Assembly (NCBI GenBank): GCA_902579395.1
Contig: CACHGK010000010.1
Span: 1-37,425, forward strand
Direction of reading: 5' to 3'
Origin: an uncultured Alphaproteobacteria bacterium
GTDB lineage: Bacteria > Pseudomonadota > Alphaproteobacteria > Methylaequorales > Methylaequoraceae
DNA length: 37,425 nt
Shown: positions 1-6,820 of the stretch, piece after piece
Layout of the letters: the number at the start of each line of letters is the position of its first letter
Numbering within the stretch: the stretch's first letter is position 1
The notes under the pieces: model-generated
Seen by the model: the letters and a program-made list of their open reading frames with translations, nothing else
Databases searched by the model: none
Told to the model about the DNA's origin: nothing
Translations under genes and position numbers: made by a program

Positions 1-50
1 CATTAAATTATTTTTCTTAAATTTGTAATATTTAAAGTTTATATTTAAAT

Positions 51-1508
51 ATGTTTTTATTATTATTATTTTTAATAACTTTTAGTCAATTATCAGCTAA
101 CCCACAAAAGAATTATCAAAGTTTTAATGATGGTCAATCATTTATTAAAAATCAAATTCAAAAAAAAATTAATAAGAACAAAGCTAAAAATGTGATTGTT
201 ATCGTTGGTGATGGTTATGGCATTACTACAAACTATATTAACAGATTGAATCAAGGACAAATAAATGGTGGACTTGGAGATGAATTTGTTTTACCACACG
301 AAGAATTAGACCATTTGGCTTTAATAAAAACTTACACTACTAATGGACAAACCCCAGATTCTGCAGGAACATCAACAGCAATACATAGTGGTATTAAAAC
401 TAAATCTGGAATTATTGGATTAACAGACAGTTCTATACGTGGCGATTGCATGTCCAAAAGAACTGAGGTGGAAAGTATTGGTGATATATTTAAAAAATTA
501 GATAAGAGTGTTGGAGTTGTTACAAATACTAGAATTACGCACGCAACTCCCGCGGCATTATATGCCCACTCGTTTGACAGGAATTGGGAAGATGACTCCA
601 AAGTTCCTAAAAATTGTTCACAAGATGATATAGCTTTGCAGTTGATCAATTCTGATATTGATCTTGCATTAGGTGGTGGCAAAAGACATTTCTTACCTTT
701 AGAAAGTGTTAGTCAAAAAGGAAAAAGAACCGATTCAAGAAACCTGATTGAAGAATTTAAAAATAGCGGGGGAATTTATCTTAATAATGAAAATGACTTC
801 CAAAACTATAAAATTAATACTAAAAAAAGATTAATCGGTCTTTTTGCTGATTCGCATTTTCCCTATTTAGCAAAGGAAGAAAACAAACCTTCTCTTTTAG
901 ATTTGTCAAATTTAGCTATTGAATATCTAAATAAAAACAAAAATGGTTATTATCTATTAATAGAGGCCGGAAGAATTGACCACGGACATCATGCTGGAAA
1001 ACTAAATTACGTTCTCAGACAAACCCAACAATTCAACAAACTTATTCAAAATATTATTCAAAAAGTAAATCTACAAGAAACGTTGTTAATCGTCACCGCT
1101 GACCATGCTCATTCTCTTGGCATCAATGGGTATTGTGGAAGAGGATCAAAAATAAATGGTATATGTTATAGAATTAACCCCAAAGAATCTAAACATCAAA
1201 GTAAACCTAATTTAGGTTTAGACGGGAAACCTTTTTCAGTTGTAAACTACCTGAATGGACCTGGAAGTGTTTTTGAAAAAAAATATTTTTTACAATATGC
1301 TTTTCGAAAAAAGTTATCTGATTTTGATTATGAGGATATTGAATTTGACCATGAAGCTCTTGTACCACTTTTTAAAGAATCTCATTCTGGTTTAGATGTA
1401 GTTGCATATGCTTCCGGTCCTTTTTCATTTCTATTAAATGGAACTATTGAGCAAAATTTTTTATTTCACATTATTAATTATGCAATAAAAAATTCAAATA
1501 TTGATTGA
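51..1508 (+). CDS. phoA: Alkaline phosphatase, PhoA family
   Basis: A 485-residue protein that should hydrolyse phosphate monoesters outside the cytoplasm. Residues 1-16 form a short hydrophobic signal peptide ending around SANP. The PhoA metal and catalytic set is present: D54 in VGDGYG, nucleophile S104 in PDSAGTSTA, T166 in THATPAA, E305/D310/H314 in IEAGRIDHGHH, D351/H352 in TADHAHS, and H445 in ESHSG. Length fits the family (about 450-550). The start at 51 puts the signal peptide at the extreme N terminus, but only 50 bases of upstream DNA are in the window, so the promoter cannot be judged. A DUF616 glycosyltransferase follows on the same strand 122 bp later. Its presence near Ppk/Ppx, PlcP and a phosphate porin fits a phosphate-scavenging role. 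Phosphodiesterase activity cannot be excluded. Confidence 0.93.
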   Translation: MFLLLLFLITFSQLSANPQKNYQSFNDGQSFIKNQIQKKINKNKAKNVIVIVGDGYGITTNYINRLNQGQINGGLGDEFVLPHEELDHLALIKTYTTNGQTPDSAGTSTAIHSGIKTKSGIIGLTDSSIRGDCMSKRTEVESIGDIFKKLDKSVGVVTNTRITHATPAALYAHSFDRNWEDDSKVPKNCSQDDIALQLINSDIDLALGGGKRHFLPLESVSQKGKRTDSRNLIEEFKNSGGIYLNNENDFQNYKINTKKRLIGLFADSHFPYLAKEENKPSLLDLSNLAIEYLNKNKNGYYLLIEAGRIDHGHHAGKLNYVLRQTQQFNKLIQNIIQKVNLQETLLIVTADHAHSLGINGYCGRGSKINGICYRINPKESKHQSKPNLGLDGKPFSVVNYLNGPGSVFEKKYFLQYAFRKKLSDFDYEDIEFDHEALVPLFKESHSGLDVVAYASGPFSFLLNGTIEQNFLFHIINYAIKNSNID

Positions 1509-1559
1509 TCATAATCAGCCCATTAATAGGGAAATCTAATAAAAATTTGAATCTTTAAT

Positions 1560-1578
1560 ATTTCACAATGTTGTAACA
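1560..1578 (+). promoter_or_regulatory. Putative Pho box upstream of the DUF616 glycosyltransferase
   Basis: ATTTCACAATGTTGTAACA resembles the Pho-box-like sites upstream of the gapdh-arsJ operon and the porin gene (about 14 of 19 positions agree with the porin copy, the second half-site perfectly). A consensus TATAAT lies at 1605-1610 and an AGAGG ribosome binding site at 1621-1625, giving a sensible promoter layout for the gene starting at 1631. The gap between box and -10 is longer than in classical PhoB promoters. PhoB binding is inferred. Confidence 0.45.
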
Positions 1579-1630
1579 AAAAAAAAATAAATTAATTTTG
1601 AATTTATAATTTTTTTATTTAGAGGTTTTT

Positions 1631-2395
1631 ATGTACATCTATACTGTCAACTTTGGAAATTATGATAGAATCTCAAATGAACATTTTTATTCAAAAAAAG
1701 TAAGATATATTTGTTTTTATAATCAAGAAATTGAAAAAAAAGGTGAATGGGAATATGTTAAAATTAATTCATCAAAAGATAATAGATATCTATCAAGAAA
1801 TTTCAAAATAAACTTTAGTAAGTATTTCCCAAAAGAATCTAATGTAATTTATGTTGATTGTAATAGGGTGATTACAGAAAAATTAATTAATTTTTCATTT
1901 GATTTTTTTGAAAAAAATTCATTTGGAGTTTTAAAGCATTCTGCAAGAAAAAGTCTTCTCGATGAGCTAATAGATTGGTACTTAATATCTGTTGCTGATG
2001 AAAAGCATCTTATAAACTTATTCAAATATTTAAAGAGGATCAAGTATATGTATGATCAACACTACTGTCCTCATTGCTGTTTAATTCTAAGAAAGAACAA
2101 TATACAAAATATTCGATTTTCTAAAGTCTGGTGGTATTATTACAAGAAATTTAACATTCGTGATCAATTACCCTTTTCTATTTGTTCCCTAAAACTTAAT
2201 GCTAAACCAAAATTATTTATCAACAAAAATTTAATTTATACCAAAAGACATTTATATTCCTACAAGAAAAAAAGAAGAAACATTAAAGCACTATCTAACT
2301 TAATCAAACAATATAATCATATCACAAATCATGATATAAATTTAACACCAGAAACATTATTGTGGAGAAACTATAAGTTGGCTAAGGAGATTTAG
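1631..2395 (+). CDS. DUF616-type glycosyltransferase
   Basis: A 254-residue soluble protein without signal peptide or membrane segment. It resembles the DUF616/TOD1 glycosyltransferase-like family. It opens with YTVNFGNYD, matching the family's Y-T-x-x-F-G-x-Y-D opening. It then has a sugar-nucleotide-domain-like stretch ending in VIYVDCNRVI (family: W-I-D-G-N), a FGVLKHSARKSLLDE segment (family: K-H-P-x-R), and RDQLPF near residue 178, a hallmark of the family. The usual D-x-D-like position reads DCN. Acceptor and donor are unknown. An AGAGG Shine-Dalgarno lies 5 bases before the ATG. It sits between phoA and the acyltransferase pair, so a role in glycolipid or surface glycan change under phosphate stress is possible but unproven. 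Confidence 0.7.
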   Translation: MYIYTVNFGNYDRISNEHFYSKKVRYICFYNQEIEKKGEWEYVKINSSKDNRYLSRNFKINFSKYFPKESNVIYVDCNRVITEKLINFSFDFFEKNSFGVLKHSARKSLLDELIDWYLISVADEKHLINLFKYLKRIKYMYDQHYCPHCCLILRKNNIQNIRFSKVWWYYYKKFNIRDQLPFSICSLKLNAKPKLFINKNLIYTKRHLYSYKKKRRNIKALSNLIKQYNHITNHDINLTPETLLWRNYKLAKEI

Positions 2396-2547
2396 CCCCC
2401 ATCACCCCTTATCATAAGCTTAATGATTTCTAGTATTAAAAATCTCTAAATATTTTAGGCAATTTGTTTGAATTTTTTTAAAACTTTTCGATAATTTAAA
2501 AATGTTTAATACGAGCGTTAAATAGAAAAATTTTAAAAGTGTAAATT

Positions 2548-3366
2548 TTACAGGAATTTTAATTCATAAAGTTTGAGTTTATTATTAATCTTTAGAGAAC
2601 TATGGTCACTATTAAGTTGTTCAGATATTTTTTCATAACAAAAAAAACATGCATCTTTTCTATTTGAGAATGAAGAAAACTTTTTAGCTTTGTGAAAGTT
2701 AACTTTAACTTCACTTGCACCCAATCCTAAGAATTTCCAAAGATGAGAAAATAGATCCATTCCTCCAAACCAAGCCAAGAAGGGTCTATAAAACTTATTC
2801 AGTGGCAGTCCATCAAGTTTATTATATGATAGTGAGACGGGTTGGATATAAAAATCTCCTAGTTCCTTTGAATCAACTATCGAAAATAAAGAGCTCTTAA
2901 ACCTGAGAACGTTTGATCCATCACTAGATGTTCCCTCTGGAAAAAAAAGTACATTGGAATCTTTTTGAAGAGATTTTTCAATTAATGAAATTTGATTTCT
3001 TAATGATCTAATATTATTTCTTTCTACAAATATTGTTTTTGCAATGGTACAAAGTTTATTAATTATTGGCCATTTTTTAATTTCTGACTTAGCGACAAAA
3101 ACTGTATTTATCAGTGATCCATATACTATTATATCCAGGTAAGATATATGATTTGAGACAAATAAAGTCCTTCTTTTCTCCGGCAAACCAGAAACATTAA
3201 CTTTAACTCCAATTATGTTTATTATGCCCTTAAAAAATAAACTAAAGAAAAAAGAAAAAAATCTTTTAGAAATTAAAGAAATAATTAAATGGATAGAAGA
3301 AATAAATAAAATCCATGGAATCAATATTGCCAGTCTTAAAGTTGATAGTATTGGTGAGTACAGCAT
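2548..3366 (-). CDS. Lysophospholipid/lyso-ornithine-lipid acyltransferase, PlsC family (copy 1)
   Basis: A 272-residue membrane acyltransferase of the PlsC/OlsA family, expected to move an acyl chain onto a lyso-lipid hydroxyl. A hydrophobic segment covers residues 11-45. The catalytic NHX4D motif is NHISYLD with H73 and D78, and the substrate-binding motif is FPEGTSSDG at 142-150. It follows the OlsB-like gene on the minus strand with a TAATG junction (stop and start share one base), implying translational coupling. A second pair at 33367-35138 has the same junction, and the PlsC-like proteins are both 272 residues and align without gaps over at least the first 150. With an OlsB-like partner the pair could make ornithine lipid, a phosphorus-free membrane lipid, but a plain PlsC role cannot be ruled out. 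Confidence 0.85.
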   Translation of the reverse strand: MLYSPILSTLRLAILIPWILFISSIHLIISLISKRFFSFFFSLFFKGIINIIGVKVNVSGLPEKRRTLFVSNHISYLDIIVYGSLINTVFVAKSEIKKWPIINKLCTIAKTIFVERNNIRSLRNQISLIEKSLQKDSNVLFFPEGTSSDGSNVLRFKSSLFSIVDSKELGDFYIQPVSLSYNKLDGLPLNKFYRPFLAWFGGMDLFSHLWKFLGLGASEVKVNFHKAKKFSSFSNRKDACFFCYEKISEQLNSDHSSLKINNKLKLYELKFL

Positions 3367-4316
3367 TAATGTGTATTTTTTAAATATAGTTGAGAGTATT
3401 TTTTTTGGATTCTTTTTGCTTCTAATATAACTAGGACATCAGTAGTATTAAACTTTTTATCCACAATTGCGCCAGAACCTACAGATGCTCCAACTCTAAT
3501 GTAAGCTTTAATCAATGGGGGTAGCTTTCTAAACTCTTCATTAGAGTCGAGCAACTTTTTCTTAATTGGTTTAAAATTTACTTTTATTTGCTTTAGAGGG
3601 TTTGTTTTTAAATGATGTGGGGATGAATGAAAGTGCCTTAAGTATGAAAGTTGATTTCTAAACAAATTATGATTACTTGATGGGAAGCTTGCACAGCCAA
3701 AAACTATATCAACCTTATTTTTAGCAATATAAGTAGCAAGCCCCCTCCATAATAGTTTTATTATTTTTCCATCCCTATAATTTTTATGAACGCACGATCT
3801 GCCTGCTTCTAAAAGCGTTAATGATTTTTCATTGGTTAACTTAGAAATATTAAACTCTGTTTGACTGTAGAATCTTTGTGATTTCATAAATTTTGGTTTT
3901 AAAAGTAACCTGTATGTTCCCACTACGTAATCGTCAGAAATTGATTTATCAATTACTACTAAGTGGTCACATAATTTATCAAATTCATCTGAATCATAAT
4001 TGTTTTTTTCTGATTCACCAAAAAAACTTTCGTATCTTAGTTTCTTAACTTTGTGTATTAATTTATCTGTATCGTCGATTATTTTTAACTCAATAGAACC
4101 TTGATTGAAATTTAGTGTTCTCGAGTGAGTAGAAAAATTATTTTCAGGTTTTATTTTCTCTAATAATCTAGAATTTCTAGACCAACTTCTCACATAAATG
4201 ACGTTCTTAGCAACAAATTTAACTTTCTTTAGAATTATTTTAATTTTTTCAATTCTATTATTGAACCTTGGACCTTGATTTTTTTCTTGATTGTTTTTTT
4301 TTAATCGAAACCGCAT
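3366..4316 (-). CDS. OlsB-like GNAT acyltransferase (hemolysin-like; copy 1)
   Basis: A 316-residue protein of the OlsB/hemolysin-like GNAT acyltransferase family, whose members N-acylate ornithine (or a similar amine) with a hydroxyacyl-ACP as the first step of ornithine lipid synthesis. Family features include YRLLLKPKF, LLEAGRSCVHKNYRDG (family: EGGRSCVHP-YR) near residues 190-205, LLWRGLATYI, FGCASFP and KLPPLIKAYIRVGASVGSGA. A basic N-terminal stretch of about 35 residues precedes the shared block KVKFVAKNVIYV. It is first in a two-gene minus-strand unit with the PlsC-like gene and is divergent from the PycTM gene. About two thirds of residues appear shared by eye with the copy at 33367-34320. 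Substrate identity is inferred from family. Confidence 0.82.
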   Translation of the reverse strand: MRFRLKKNNQEKNQGPRFNNRIEKIKIILKKVKFVAKNVIYVRSWSRNSRLLEKIKPENNFSTHSRTLNFNQGSIELKIIDDTDKLIHKVKKLRYESFFGESEKNNYDSDEFDKLCDHLVVIDKSISDDYVVGTYRLLLKPKFMKSQRFYSQTEFNISKLTNEKSLTLLEAGRSCVHKNYRDGKIIKLLWRGLATYIAKNKVDIVFGCASFPSSNHNLFRNQLSYLRHFHSSPHHLKTNPLKQIKVNFKPIKKKLLDSNEEFRKLPPLIKAYIRVGASVGSGAIVDKKFNTTDVLVILEAKRIQKKYSQLYLKNTH

Positions 4317-4367
4317 ATTTTGTAATAATTTGATTTACTAACTACTACATGTTGAATAACGAATATT

Positions 4368-4396
4368 TGTTTCAGTTTTATAGAATATTTATGACA
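4368..4396 (-). promoter_or_regulatory. Possible degenerate Pho box upstream of the OlsB-like gene
   Basis: Read on the minus strand this holds three 11-base units in phase: TTGTCATAAAT, ATTCTATAAAA and CTGAAACAAAT. The first and third resemble Pho half-sites; the middle is weak. It ends about 50 bases before the start of the OlsB-like gene at 4316. The match is poorer than for the gapdh and porin sites, so this is tentative. Confidence 0.25.
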
Positions 4397-4448
4397 AAAA
4401 AGTTTGAGGAGTAGGAAAATCTTTCTAATTGAATTTTAATTCATAAAT

Positions 4449-4467
4449 TTGTAACAAAATTATAACA
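4449..4467 (+). promoter_or_regulatory. Putative Pho box upstream of the PycTM-like gene
   Basis: TTGTAACAAAATTATAACA agrees with the porin Pho-box-like site at about 15 of 19 positions. It ends only 9 bases before the ATG at 4477, leaving no room for a conventional -10 and leader. Either the message is nearly leaderless, or translation begins later (next in-frame ATG at 4522), or the site serves the divergent OlsB-like gene. PhoB binding is inferred. Confidence 0.35.
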
Positions 4468-4476
4468 TAGTAAGCT

Positions 4477-5025
4477 ATGGTTTCCCTAAAATCTGACCAT
4501 ATAGACAAAGAGACAATTGGGATGCTTCGAACAATTCATCAAAAGCAAGTTCAATTAATCTCTCTAGCTGATCAGAAAGCCAACATACTGATGGGCGTCA
4601 TCATAATTGGCCTCAGTATAATCGCATCTAATTTTTTTAAATACGACTATCAAAATAATTCCCATACACAAAATTTTTTAATTTTGTGTTTTTCATTGTT
4701 TGAGCTAATTTCTCTATTATTTGCTGTTTGGGTTATTACACCAAGATTGGTTAAGGAAAAAAAAAATCAGGAAATAAGTAAAAGTAAAAATCCTTTATTT
4801 TTTATGGAATCATCAAATATTAGCGAGGAGAAATATGTAAAGTACATGCTTGAACAGATTAAAAGTCCTAAAAGAGTATATGAACTTATGCTAATTGATT
4901 TTTATCAAATAGGGTTTGTTCTTAAGGAAAAATATAAATATTTAAGTATTTCGTATATGCTAGCAATTCTTGGAATTGTTCCTGCAGTGATTTTAATAAT
5001 TTTAGTTTTCCTTGAAAAAAGTTAA
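4477..5025 (+). CDS. Pycsar effector-like transmembrane protein (DUF5706/PycTM)
   Basis: A 182-residue integral membrane protein recognised by the DUF5706/PycTM layout. An N-terminal helix reads LRTIHQKQVQLISLADQKAN, where the ADxKAN motif near residues 31-35 is typical. Hydrophobic segments lie at about 35-54, 67-88 and 159-179, with a soluble loop at 89-157 containing YQIGFVLKEKYKYLSISY, the family's usual lead-in to the last membrane helix. In Pycsar anti-phage systems such proteins perforate the inner membrane when a partner cyclase makes cCMP or cUMP. No nucleotidyl cyclase gene is present in this window, so it is an orphan here. It is divergent from the OlsB-like gene and preceded by a Pho-box-like site. 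It could serve defence or an unrelated membrane function. Confidence 0.68.
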   Translation: MVSLKSDHIDKETIGMLRTIHQKQVQLISLADQKANILMGVIIIGLSIIASNFFKYDYQNNSHTQNFLILCFSLFELISLLFAVWVITPRLVKEKKNQEISKSKNPLFFMESSNISEEKYVKYMLEQIKSPKRVYELMLIDFYQIGFVLKEKYKYLSISYMLAILGIVPAVILIILVFLEKS

Positions 5026-5365
5026 AAATGATTAATTAATCAGAGAAATTTTTAATATGATTCTTTTATATTAATTGTTAAAATCTTATTTCGTATTGTT
5101 AATGAAGCTATTGAAAATTTCACTGCTAACTGACTATATGTTCTTAAAAATCCGTTAAACTTTGATTCATTTACGTCCTAGTTCAATATAACTTGGCATG
5201 CCTAAATAACGATAAATTTAGCATAAGATATGGCTAACAATTTAGATACAAATTTAAAGGATAAATTAAGTCATTCATGATTTATTTTAATTAATAAATA
5301 TATTTTAAAAAAGTGTGAGAGTGAAATGCGTGAGAGTAAATTGAAACCCTTAATGAAAGTGTCTT
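5026..5365. other. Intergenic stretch without a recognisable gene
   Basis: The 340 bases between the PycTM-like stop and the convergent ppx stop contain no convincing ORF, tRNA or strong terminator hairpin. The only structure noticed is an imperfect direct repeat near the right edge, GTGAGAGTGAAA (5315-5326) and GTGAGAGTAAA (5330-5340). A 16-codon ATG frame starts at 5230 but lacks a ribosome binding site. Confidence 0.5.
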
Positions 5366-6820
5366 TTAATTACTTTTTAATGATTCAAAGGCATCTGAAA
5401 TATTTTTCATGCCCCTTTCAAACGATTGTCCGAAAAGCAGATAGGTTTTTTTTGCTTTAAAATTAACTTTATTTATGGAATTAATTGTTAATTTACATTG
5501 ATCCAAATTATTATAGTTAAGTCTGCCTGTTATATGATGCGCCATTCTTAAAAGTTGTCCCAATATTTTAACTTTAATGAGATTTTTTTTTGAAATCTTT
5601 TCCGAATAAGACAAAGCAAAATTTTCCTTAAGATTGTTTGAATATCTAAAGTAAAGAATTAAAGCAAGCATAATTCTATTTTGCCTATCTAGGTGAAAAA
5701 ATTGATGGTATAGGATTTTTTCAAGAGCAAAAATTCTTCTATGCTCTGGATGCAAAGCCGACGCTATGTTTGTAAGCCAGCATGCTGAAAGTAAAAGATT
5801 TTGATCCATTTGCAAAATATCATTAAACGGTAAAATCCAACTGAATAATTTCTCGGCATTTCTTTTCTTAATTGTTCCGCGAGCTATTTTTCTAATTTGG
5901 CTTAAAAACGGATCCACGCCTTTGTCTTTAACTAGATCATATAGAATACCTTCTCTAACTCCAGTGTTAGTAAAAAAGATTTTTTTAATCGACATCTTTT
6001 GAACTAATATTTCTAAAACATTAAAGGTGTATGGGATCGATTTTTTTCTTGATTTGAATAACTGGCTTAAAAACTTTTCATCAACTGTATTTTTATTTAC
6101 AAAAATTCTTGTTCTTAATTCATTCAAAAATTCAGCTGAATCAACTTCATAATCTTGAATTATTTTTAAATCTTCACTTTTTATGTGCATATGTAATTTT
6201 GCTAATGCTCTAAAGGACCCTCCAACTGCATAAAAATTTGAGTATTTATTTAATTTTACTTTTTGTATGGAATCTTTAATATATTTATGTACCTTTTTGT
6301 CATCAAAATTCCCAATTTTTTTAAGGACCACATGTCCTATAATTAAAGATTCAATAAATTTTATTTGTTTCGAAGTATTAACTTCAGTTAATTCAAGACT
6401 ACCGCCGCCAAAATCGCCAACAATTCCATCGATTTCGCGGTGTGAAAAAAAAACACCTTTTGCTGATAACTCTCCCTCTTCTTCTCCCGTTAAAACTCTT
6501 ATATCATGGTCGAACTCAGATTTTAGTTTTTTTACGATAAGATTTTGATTTTCTGCAAGTCGCAAAGCAGCTGATCCAAAAATATGAAGATTTTTTTTTT
6601 TAACATTTTTACATAAATAAAAAAATCTTTTTAATACCTTCATTAAATTTTGGAGTTCTGATTCATCTATTCTTTTCATGAATATTCCTTTTCCCAAATT
6701 TAAAGTAACTTTTTCATTAAAGATGACACTAGCTGAAAACTTTTGCTCATCAAAAATGACAAGCCTAACTGAAGATGAGCCAATATCAATTATGGCAATT
6801 GGATTATTTTTATTACTCAT
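5366..6820 (-). CDS. ppx: Exopolyphosphatase, Ppx/GppA family
   Basis: A 484-residue actin/ASKHA-fold phosphatase expected to release phosphate from polyphosphate (or act on pppGpp). It has the N-terminal phosphate-binding motif IIDIGSSSVRLVIFD at about 10-24, TGEEEGELSAKGVFF at 111-125, and the second phosphate loop GIVGDFGGGSLELTEV at 132-147. The C-terminal region has the helical, HD-like character of longer Ppx proteins. It starts inside the last codons of ppk (ATGA-type 4-base overlap), so the two are translationally coupled and probably tune the polyphosphate pool together. It is the last gene of the gapdh-arsJ-ppk-ppx unit. GppA activity cannot be separated from Ppx by sequence alone. 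Confidence 0.9.
   Translation of the reverse strand: MSNKNNPIAIIDIGSSSVRLVIFDEQKFSASVIFNEKVTLNLGKGIFMKRIDESELQNLMKVLKRFFYLCKNVKKKNLHIFGSAALRLAENQNLIVKKLKSEFDHDIRVLTGEEEGELSAKGVFFSHREIDGIVGDFGGGSLELTEVNTSKQIKFIESLIIGHVVLKKIGNFDDKKVHKYIKDSIQKVKLNKYSNFYAVGGSFRALAKLHMHIKSEDLKIIQDYEVDSAEFLNELRTRIFVNKNTVDEKFLSQLFKSRKKSIPYTFNVLEILVQKMSIKKIFFTNTGVREGILYDLVKDKGVDPFLSQIRKIARGTIKKRNAEKLFSWILPFNDILQMDQNLLLSACWLTNIASALHPEHRRIFALEKILYHQFFHLDRQNRIMLALILYFRYSNNLKENFALSYSEKISKKNLIKVKILGQLLRMAHHITGRLNYNNLDQCKLTINSINKVNFKAKKTYLLFGQSFERGMKNISDAFESLKSN

Noticed and set aside
21-42. Pho-box-like site before phoA
   Set aside because: TTTGTAATATTTAAAGTTT has one acceptable half-site only; the second half does not match. 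The real promoter may lie outside the window.
2548-4316. Mobile element carrying the duplicated acyltransferase pair
   Set aside because: No terminal repeats, transposase or integrase flank either copy; a mobile origin is not supported by this sequence.
4477-5025. Complete Pycsar defence system
   Set aside because: Only the PycTM-like component is seen. None of the neighbouring genes encodes a nucleotidyl cyclase, so a full system cannot be claimed.
5160-5215. tRNA-like sequence in the 5026-5365 gap
   Set aside because: A GTTCAATAT stretch resembles a T loop, but no acceptor or anticodon stem can be formed around it.
5315-5340. Direct repeat as start of a CRISPR or iteron array
   Set aside because: Only two imperfect 11-12 base copies 15 bases apart, with no further units.
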